From an uncultured Clostridia bacterium (GTDB lineage Bacteria > Bacillota > Clostridia > Christensenellales > UBA1242), in assembly GCA_934754445.1 (NCBI GenBank), contig CAKVHZ010000025.1, positions 1 to 12,591 on the forward strand: a DNA stretch of 12,591 nt. The letters run 5' to 3'. The stretch's first letter is position 1. The number at the start of each line of letters is the position of its first letter. The notes under the pieces were generated by a model. The model was not told the DNA's origin. It made no database searches and was given only the letters and a program-made list of their open reading frames with translations. The position numbers were made by a program, and so were the translations under genes. This document shows positions 5,960 through 11,214 of the stretch, in pieces.

Positions 5960-5994
5960 GTGGTTAACGAAAACTGATTATTGTTCTCTCCCAC
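5960..5994 (-). promoter_or_regulatory. Probable L1-binding hairpin before rplK
   Basis: On the minus strand GTGG GA, GAGAAC, an 8-nt loop, GTTTTC, GTTAA, CCAC forms an outer GTGG/CCAC stem, a GA/GTTAA internal loop and an inner 6-bp stem with one G-U pair. It lies next to the AAAAGGAG of rplK. The loop bases GA and GTTAA are kept in the copy before rplA while the inner-stem sequence changes but still pairs, which supports a real RNA structure. Confidence 0.68.
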
Positions 5995-6035
5995 TTAATT
6001 TATCTAAACGGTTAACCCGATTAAATACATTTTAA

Positions 6036-6167
6036 TTATTTTTCTTCTTTCTTTTCACTTTTATTGCTACTAGAATCTTCTAAATCTATACCATGCTCTT
6101 TAGCATAATTTTTCATAATATTGTCTAAATCTTTTTTAAACTCACTTAAATCTATCTTTATTCCCAT
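6036..6167 (-). CDS. Small ORF (43 codons) between nusG and rplK
   Basis: An ATG at 6165-6167 opens 43 codons ending in TAA, in the same frame as nusG and only two codons beyond the nusG stop. The predicted product starts MGIKIDLSEFKKDLDNIMKN, then continues as an acidic stretch and a Ser/Lys/Glu-rich tail. It looks like one amphipathic helix with a disordered end and has no cysteines or membrane segment. No Shine-Dalgarno sequence precedes it, so translation would need coupling to nusG termination. I do not recognise the family. It could be a real small protein of the operon, a former C-terminal extension of NusG cut off by a stop codon, or chance. Confidence 0.5.
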   Translation of the reverse strand: MGIKIDLSEFKKDLDNIMKNYAKEHGIDLEDSSSNKSEKKEEK

Positions 6168-6173
6168 AATCAA

Positions 6174-6701
6174 TTACATTAGTTTTCTTAATTCGTCTAA
6201 ATTCATGTCTACTAAATTTTCTCTACCAAACATTTCAACTGTAACTTTTGCTGTTAAGTTTTCTTTATCAATTTCTTTAATAGTTCCTACTTGACCTTTT
6301 AAAGCACCGTCAAGCAATTCAACCTTATCGCCTATTTGCATAGAAATATCTGCTTGGGATTTTTCTAATCTCATTTTTACTATTTCTTCTTCGGTTAATG
6401 ATAATGGACGACCTTTTGGACCTGTAAAGCCAGTAATACCACGAGTTCCAACAATTCTATGCCATATATCATCGCCATAAATCATTTTTACCAGCATATA
6501 GGTAGGAAAAAGTTTTCTTTCTACAATAACTTTTTTGCCGTTTTTCTCTTCAACAACTTCTTCTGTAGGAATAACAATATCAAAAACTCTGTTAGTTAGA
6601 TTGTTTTTTTCAACAACTTTTAATAAATTTTCTCTAGCAACATTTTCATGACCTGGTTGAGTATGAAGAACATACCATTTAGCCTCTGTATTCATTTCCA
6701 T
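6174..6701 (-). CDS. nusG: Transcription termination/antitermination factor NusG
   Basis: NusG binds RNA polymerase and modulates pausing, elongation and coupling to other factors. The 175-residue protein has the NGN domain (WYVLHTQPGHE near the N-terminus, then FPTYMLVKM and VGTRGITGFTG) and a C-terminal KOW domain around GDKVELLDGALKGQVGTI. The first ATG (6699-6701) is preceded by AGGAG at suitable distance; a second ATG two codons later is possible but less well placed. The ribosome binding site overlaps the secE stop codon (TAGGAG), implying translational coupling. An unusual feature is the 43-codon ORF that continues in frame directly after its stop codon. Confidence 0.97.
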   Translation of the reverse strand: MEMNTEAKWYVLHTQPGHENVARENLLKVVEKNNLTNRVFDIVIPTEEVVEEKNGKKVIVERKLFPTYMLVKMIYGDDIWHRIVGTRGITGFTGPKGRPLSLTEEEIVKMRLEKSQADISMQIGDKVELLDGALKGQVGTIKEIDKENLTAKVTVEMFGRENLVDMNLDELRKLM

Positions 6702-6711
6702 AAGGATTCTC

Positions 6712-6939
6712 CTATAAACCTAATAATAAATTGAATAGCCAAGCAAATAATCTATCTATTCCAAATAAAACTACAGTAAAAAATATAACAACACCTAATA
6801 CGATTGCTGTTTGTTTAACAACTTTACCAAAACTTGGCCAAGTAACCTTTTTTAATTCCGACATAGTTTCTTTGGTCTTTTTTGCTAACTTATGTTCTTT
6901 TGGTTTTTTTACTTTTGTAGAATTTGTATCTTTTGCCAT
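6712..6939 (-). CDS. secE: Preprotein translocase subunit SecE
   Basis: SecE is the small essential clamp of the SecYEG protein-export channel in the cytoplasmic membrane. The 75-residue protein has a Lys-rich cytoplasmic N-terminus, the family hallmark ELKKVTWPS (about 28-36), and one C-terminal membrane helix (about 44-72). This is the single-helix form usual in Gram-positive bacteria. AAGGAG lies upstream and overlaps the rpmG stop codon, so rpmG, secE and nusG are tightly packed. It ends in TAG, which overlaps the nusG ribosome binding site. Confidence 0.97.
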   Translation of the reverse strand: MAKDTNSTKVKKPKEHKLAKKTKETMSELKKVTWPSFGKVVKQTAIVLGVVIFFTVVLFGIDRLFAWLFNLLLGL

Positions 6940-6949
6940 AATCTACTCC

Positions 6950-7099
6950 TTATTTAGTTTCTTTATGTAATGTATGTTTTTTACAGAAAGGACAATATTT
7001 ATTCAACTCTACTCTATCTGGAGTATTTTTTTTATTTTTCATATTATCATAATTTCTTTGTTTACATTCTGTGCAAGCTAGTGTAATTTTTTCTCTCAT
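6950..7099 (-). CDS. rpmG: 50S ribosomal protein L33 (zinc-ribbon type)
   Basis: This is a 49-residue ribosomal protein, MREKITLACTECK at its start and with two CxxC pairs (CTEC and CPFC), so it is the zinc-binding C+ form of L33. Residues KNKKNTPDRVELNKYCPFC are typical of the family. It is first in the rpmG-secE-nusG-rplK-rplA operon, as in many Bacillota. The promoter is at 7152-7180, and GAGG lies 8 nt before the ATG. The stop codon overlaps the secE ribosome binding site. A five-codon ATG-AGG-GTA-GCG-GTA-TGA reading overlaps the start, probably by chance. Confidence 0.95.
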   Translation of the reverse strand: MREKITLACTECKQRNYDNMKNKKNTPDRVELNKYCPFCKKHTLHKETK

Positions 7100-7121
7100 A
7101 CCGCTACCCTCATTTATACTT

Positions 7122-7151
7122 AAAAATTAGCACCCTATAAGATGCTAATTT
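7122..7151 (-). terminator. Terminator-like hairpin overlapping the rpmG transcription start
   Basis: On the minus strand AAATTAGCATC, a 6-nt loop and GGTGCTAATTT form an 11-bp stem with one G-U pair, ending in five T (7126-7122). It is the only hairpin after the DUF4097 gene (stop 7203-7205). The rpmG -10 lies immediately before it and the start of transcription should fall inside its 5' arm, near 7145. The full hairpin would therefore form only in read-through RNA from the upstream gene. Confidence 0.6.
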
Positions 7152-7180
7152 ATTGTAACAAATAAAAACTAATATGTCAA
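7152..7180 (-). promoter_or_regulatory. Promoter of the rpmG-secE-nusG-rplK-rplA operon
   Basis: On the minus strand a perfect TTGACA (7180-7175) and TACAAT (7157-7152) are spaced by 17 bp. This is the strongest promoter in the window by match to consensus, as expected for a ribosomal operon. Confidence 0.88.
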
Positions 7181-7202
7181 CAATTTTTTAAAACTTTTTC
7201 AA

Positions 7203-8777
7203 TTATTCGTGTATATTTATTTTTCCGCTATTAGTTTTAACCGAAATTGTATTTGTTGTTGTTTTATCCATTGGGAAAGTTTTTGTAAAGTTATAGTAAC
7301 CATCTACATCTTTTTCGCCAGCAAATTTTGTATAACTAAACTCACCGACTTTTACATTTACTTTATTTGATTTATTGTTTAAATTTAAAGTATATTGTTT
7401 ATTTAAATCATTTGTTGGAGCAGGTAAAATAATTTCTACATCTCCTTTATCAGTATTAAATTCACTTAAAGTAGAAATATAAGTATACGATGTTTTAATC
7501 ATACCACTAGTGCTTTGTGCATTAACGTTTCCATACACATTTGTTAATTCAATAACTCCCGAAGTTGATGAAACCGTAATATCTTTTTGTTTGTTATCTT
7601 TTGAAAAAACAACATTAATAGAACCTTTTGTTGTGTTAATTGAAGCATCGCTATCATATAAGTTTGTTACTTTAACTTTACTAGTTGTTCCTGTAATACT
7701 TGTTAAGTAATACACTGGTGTAGTATCTGTTCCTAAGGTTACACTACTAGATTTTGTTTCTATGTTTACTGGTTTTTTATTAAATGCATTTTCGCCTATT
7801 TGTTTAATAGTAACTTCGCCAGAAGAACTCTTTAAACTTAAACCACCATACAATTTATTTATTCTAATTATACCATTATCTGTTTCAATAATACCATCAC
7901 CAACAAGTTCATCACAACTAATTAATCCCGTTGTTGTTTTAAAATCTACACCACCAAAGATTTTATTTACTGTAATATAAGGATTGTTACCAGACACTGT
8001 TAATTTACCATTAACTCCATCATAGCCTATATTTTTAAAAGTAAAGTTACCACTATTAGAATTTATTTTAACATTGGCAATTTTTTCACTATTAATATTA
8101 ACTCTGCCTAAAAAGTTTTTAATATTTAAAGTGCTACCAGCATTCATACTTAAATTATCTAAGTTAAATGAGCCAGAAGAAGAGTTTACAGCAACATTAA
8201 CATCACCAGAAGAAATAACTTTAGTAGTATTTATATCACTTTTACTAAAACTAATTACACCTTTATTGGTTGAAATATTATATTCTACTCCACTAGCATT
8301 TTCTGGAATATTTACTATAATTTTAGAACTTCCATAACTAACCATTCCCGTTGGTTCTTTAATGCTAATTGTATATTCACTACCAGATTTAAAATATGTT
8401 AAATTAGGGCTTTTAAATTCATTAACTTTAATAAATTCGTCATTAGTAATATTTTTAATTAAAGTGCCAGTGTTATTTTTGTTTGCAAAACCAGTATAAT
8501 CATTTTTTATCACAATAGATAAATTAGGGTTATTGCTTACATCTTTAACTGAATTGGGTTTAACAATAACATCATAATTATTAGTTTCTAAATTAATTTT
8601 AGTAACACTTGCATCCGCTATAACAATTGAGTTTTCTTCGTGATTTGCGACATATCTAAATCCAAAAATTTGGGTTTTAGGAAAGAAAAATAATATTCCA
8701 AACATTATTGCAAAAGCAAAAACAACTACAAGTGCAACTATTAAAATGAACTTAAATATAGTTTTTAAAAAATCCAT
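7203..8777 (-). CDS. Membrane-anchored DUF4097-type beta-repeat protein
   Basis: The 524-residue protein has one N-terminal membrane helix (about 7-32) with no cleavage site evident. It is followed by a long outside segment rich in Ser, Thr, Asn, Val and Ile with repeated strand-turn patterns such as VSGNNPYITVNKIFGGVDFK, SSSGEVTIKQIG and STSGMIKTSY. This resembles the DUF4097/DUF4098 putative adhesin group, predicted to form a right-handed beta solenoid; some relatives are linked to envelope stress genes, but the function here is unknown. There is no LPXTG signal. GGGG lies 5 nt before the ATG, and an extended -10 promoter is at 8799-8827. It is a single-gene unit, divergent from the amidase gene and just upstream of the ribosomal operon. 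Confidence 0.75.
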   Translation of the reverse strand: MDFLKTIFKFILIVALVVVFAFAIMFGILFFFPKTQIFGFRYVANHEENSIVIADASVTKINLETNNYDVIVKPNSVKDVSNNPNLSIVIKNDYTGFANKNNTGTLIKNITNDEFIKVNEFKSPNLTYFKSGSEYTISIKEPTGMVSYGSSKIIVNIPENASGVEYNISTNKGVISFSKSDINTTKVISSGDVNVAVNSSSGSFNLDNLSMNAGSTLNIKNFLGRVNINSEKIANVKINSNSGNFTFKNIGYDGVNGKLTVSGNNPYITVNKIFGGVDFKTTTGLISCDELVGDGIIETDNGIIRINKLYGGLSLKSSSGEVTIKQIGENAFNKKPVNIETKSSSVTLGTDTTPVYYLTSITGTTSKVKVTNLYDSDASINTTKGSINVVFSKDNKQKDITVSSTSGVIELTNVYGNVNAQSTSGMIKTSYTYISTLSEFNTDKGDVEIILPAPTNDLNKQYTLNLNNKSNKVNVKVGEFSYTKFAGEKDVDGYYNFTKTFPMDKTTTNTISVKTNSGKINIHE

Positions 8778-8798
8778 AATATCCCCTTTTTTGAATTA

Positions 8799-8827
8799 AT
8801 TATAGCATATTAAATTTATAATTACAA
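8799..8827 (-). promoter_or_regulatory. Promoter of the DUF4097-type gene
   Basis: On the minus strand TTGTAA (8827-8822) and a perfect TATAAT (8804-8799) are 17 bp apart. The 5' UTR would be about 15 nt and carries the GGGG ribosome binding site. Confidence 0.78.
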
Positions 8828-8896
8828 TATTTTTTAAAAAAATAGTAAATTAAAATTTTAAATTATATAAATTGCTTATAGTGAATAAATTAAATT

Positions 8897-9577
8897 ATGA
8901 TAAAAGTTTTTAAACTCAACAAAAAATTATTATTGATAATTATTCTAATAATAGGATATATAGTTTTTGCAAATGTGGATTATGCAAAAAATGCAAATGC
9001 CGATAGTTATAAAACTCCTGTAATATTAATAGATGCTGGTCATGGGCATCCTGATGGCGGAGCAGTTAGCGATTTTAGTTCAGTTTGTGAAAGTGATTTA
9101 AATTTAGAATATGCTTTAACATTAAAACAATTTTTTAATAGTTTAAATTATAAAGTTAAACTAACACGAAGCACCAAACACGCAATAGCAAAAACAAAAA
9201 CTGAAGACATGGAAAAGCGAAAAAAGATTATAGAGAAAAGCAATTGTGATATTTTTATTTCAATTCACATGAATAGATTTTCTTTAAGTTCTAGTTTAGG
9301 GGCACAAGTTTTTTATAAATTAGAAGACGAAAATAGTAAATTACTTGCCGAAAATGTTAAAAATTTATTTGTCAAAAACTTAGAGTTTTCACGAAAACTA
9401 GCCCTAAAAGGAGATTTTATGGTTTTAAATTCTGCAAACTGCCCTGCAATTTTAATTGAATGCGGATTTTTAAGCAATAAACTAGATGAAACTCGACTCC
9501 GTTCTAAAGAATATCGAGAAAATCTTTGTTATCAAATTTTTTGTGGAACTATAAAATACTTAAATAAAGAAAAATAA
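8897..9577 (+). CDS. N-acetylmuramoyl-L-alanine amidase (Amidase_3), CwlD-like
   Basis: The enzyme cleaves the bond between N-acetylmuramic acid and L-alanine in peptidoglycan. The 226-residue protein has an N-terminal hydrophobic anchor (about 11-25) and a full Amidase_3 domain. Zinc ligands are H49 (DAGHG), E65 (ESDLNL) and H124 (SIHMN), and the catalytic Glu is E188 (LIECGFLSN). The length, single anchor, lack of SH3 or wall-binding repeats, and motifs such as GAQVFY and the IFCGTIKYL end resemble CwlD, which makes muramic delta-lactam in the spore cortex. That points to sporulation but a general amidase cannot be excluded. No Shine-Dalgarno sequence or convincing promoter is visible upstream. 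It converges on the lipoprotein gene, with a 40-bp gap lacking a clear terminator. Confidence 0.9.
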   Translation: MIKVFKLNKKLLLIIILIIGYIVFANVDYAKNANADSYKTPVILIDAGHGHPDGGAVSDFSSVCESDLNLEYALTLKQFFNSLNYKVKLTRSTKHAIAKTKTEDMEKRKKIIEKSNCDIFISIHMNRFSLSSSLGAQVFYKLEDENSKLLAENVKNLFVKNLEFSRKLALKGDFMVLNSANCPAILIECGFLSNKLDETRLRSKEYRENLCYQIFCGTIKYLNKEK

Positions 9578-9617
9578 TATTTAAAACTCATTCTTTAAAA
9601 ACATAACTTACTAAAAA

Positions 9618-10415
9618 CTAAAAATTGATATATTTTACAATAGTGTTTTCGTCTTGATAAATTGTATTTTCATCTTTTTCTTCACTAATTCCGTTTGAAT
9701 TATATTTATATTCATAATAATATGATGAATTTAGATTTTCATCTTCTTTTTCTATATCTTCTTCACTTTGAGTAGTAATTTGATTAATCTTTTGAGTTTT
9801 TATATTTTCAAAATAACTATTCATATCTTCAAACAACTTTTTTTGCATATTAAAAATATTATCTAATTGTTTTTCAAAATCAAAAATATTGTTTTCTTTT
9901 TCTATATCGTTATTTATATCATTTTCACTTTCGCTTGTAGTAAAATTGTTATTATATAAAATTTCATTCTCGCTTTGATTATTTAATTCTTTATTAACTA
10001 AGGTATTAAAACCAACATTTTTATTATTATAACTAGTTAAGTTATTGGGATATTTACTATAATTTAATTTAGGAGTTGATACATAAATAATGCACTTATC
10101 TTCAAATTCCCCGTCAACACTTTTGCAAGTTATCACTGTTCTACCTTCAGCATTTCCTAATACAATTCCACCATCTACACTGGCAACATTTATGTTATCA
10201 CTTCGCCATAAAACATTTTGATTATCAGCATTAAACGGATAAACTTGTGCGGTTAAAATAATAGTGTCGCCTACATCAACATAGGCATGAGTTTTGTTTA
10301 TTATAATATCATTTACTGCAACTTGCGTATTTACCAAATTAGCATTACTATTCTCACAACCAACTAAACAAATACTAAATAAAAAAACAAAAAATAAGCA
10401 TATAAATTTTTTCAT
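9618..10415 (-). CDS. Lipoprotein with bacterial Ig-like (Big_2) domain and acidic Asn-rich tail
   Basis: The 265-residue precursor starts with a lipoprotein signal peptide; the lipobox LVGC places the lipidated cysteine at C20. Residues about 34-113 form a Big_2 (Ig-like) domain with the family pattern VDVGDTIILTAQVYP, VLWRSDN, VASVDGG and GRTVITC. The remainder (114-265) is low complexity, rich in Asn, Glu, Ser and Tyr, with no recognised domain; a stretch near 180-215 could form a coiled coil. It is thus a surface lipoprotein of unknown role, perhaps holding a display or binding module away from the membrane. It begins 35 bp after tdk with no terminator or clear promoter between, so the two are probably co-transcribed. 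The start has only a weak ribosome binding site. Confidence 0.8.
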   Translation of the reverse strand: MKKFICLFFVFLFSICLVGCENSNANLVNTQVAVNDIIINKTHAYVDVGDTIILTAQVYPFNADNQNVLWRSDNINVASVDGGIVLGNAEGRTVITCKSVDGEFEDKCIIYVSTPKLNYSKYPNNLTSYNNKNVGFNTLVNKELNNQSENEILYNNNFTTSESENDINNDIEKENNIFDFEKQLDNIFNMQKKLFEDMNSYFENIKTQKINQITTQSEEDIEKEDENLNSSYYYEYKYNSNGISEEKDENTIYQDENTIVKYINF

Positions 10416-10450
10416 ACACTTATTTTTTGTAACTATTAAATTTTTATGTA

Positions 10451-11041
10451 TTAATCTATAACCAAATTTCGTTTTAATTTTTCATAACAACTAAAACATA
10501 AACTCTCGTAGGTTTCATCGCCACCAATCATAATTTCATCGCCAGATAAACACAACTTTCCATCAATTAATCTTGCGTTAACATTTGCTTTTTTACCACA
10601 CTTGCAAACCGATTTTATTTCGGCAATAGAATCCGCTATTTCAATTAATCGTTTACTTCCTTCAAATAATTCGGTTTTAAAATTAGTAAGTAATCCATAG
10701 CAAAGCACAGGATATTTACGGGAAACAACTTGCAATTGTTCTATTTGTAAACTAGTGCAAAATTGACATTCATCTACAATAACAACAAAATTTGCTTGTC
10801 GTTTTCTATTTTTTTCAACTAAATCTATCAAATTATCATCTTTAGAAAAAGTAATACATTCACTAGTAAGACCAATTCTACTTTTAACAATAGTTTTTCC
10901 GTTTTCAATATCTCGAGTATCTAAAACAGGTTTTATTAATAAAACTTTAAACCCCTTTTGCTCATAATTAAATTTTGTCATTAATGCTTGAGCCGTTTTG
11001 CTACTCCCCATAGTTCCATATTTAAAATATAACTTTGCCAT
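10451..11041 (-). CDS. tdk: Thymidine kinase (type II)
   Basis: Thymidine kinase phosphorylates thymidine to dTMP in the salvage pathway, in the cytoplasm. The 196-residue protein has the P-loop GTMGSSKT (9-16), the DE(C)QF motif with catalytic E91 (VIVDECQF), and a zinc site with C146, C148, C182 and C185. A Tyr in the lasso-like segment (GGDETYESLC) fits thymine binding. The start is taken as the ATG at 11039-11041 (MAKLYFKYG), since an in-frame GTG two codons upstream lies within the GGAAGG/AGGTGGG ribosome binding region. An extended -10 promoter lies at 11065-11095. The lipoprotein gene follows without an evident terminator. Confidence 0.95.
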   Translation of the reverse strand: MAKLYFKYGTMGSSKTAQALMTKFNYEQKGFKVLLIKPVLDTRDIENGKTIVKSRIGLTSECITFSKDDNLIDLVEKNRKRQANFVVIVDECQFCTSLQIEQLQVVSRKYPVLCYGLLTNFKTELFEGSKRLIEIADSIAEIKSVCKCGKKANVNARLIDGKLCLSGDEIMIGGDETYESLCFSCYEKLKRNLVID

Positions 11042-11064
11042 ACCCACCTTCCTTTGTTTAAATA

Positions 11065-11095
11065 ATTATATCACTATTAAAATAAAATGTATCAA
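11065..11095 (-). promoter_or_regulatory. Promoter of tdk
   Basis: On the minus strand a perfect TATAAT (11070-11065) is preceded by TGA, giving an extended -10 (TGnTATAAT). The best -35, TTGATA (11095-11090), is at a long 19-bp spacing, which an extended -10 can tolerate. The predicted 5' UTR is about 17 nt. Confidence 0.68.
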
Positions 11096-11154
11096 TTACC
11101 ATAAAAAATAAAAAAGAAAAATTTAAAACAAACAAACAATCAAACAATCAAATT

Positions 11155-11188
11155 AAAAAACCTAGCAAAAATATTCGCTAGGTTTTTT
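11155..11188. terminator. Strong bidirectional terminator after the BspA-like gene
   Basis: AAAAAACCTAGC, a 10-nt loop and GCTAGGTTTTTT form a 12-bp stem with a U-tract on either strand. It lies 27 bp after the stop codon of the BspA-like gene and upstream of the tdk promoter. Next to it, 11127-11153 holds short AAACAATC-type direct repeats of no obvious function. Confidence 0.88.
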
Positions 11189-11214
11189 ATATATTATAAA
11201 ATTCTAAGAAAATT

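Noticed and set aside
7099..7116. Five-codon upstream ORF overlapping the rpmG start
   Set aside because: Its ATG-AGG is part of the rpmG ribosome binding region and such a short overlap is likely by chance in AT-rich DNA.
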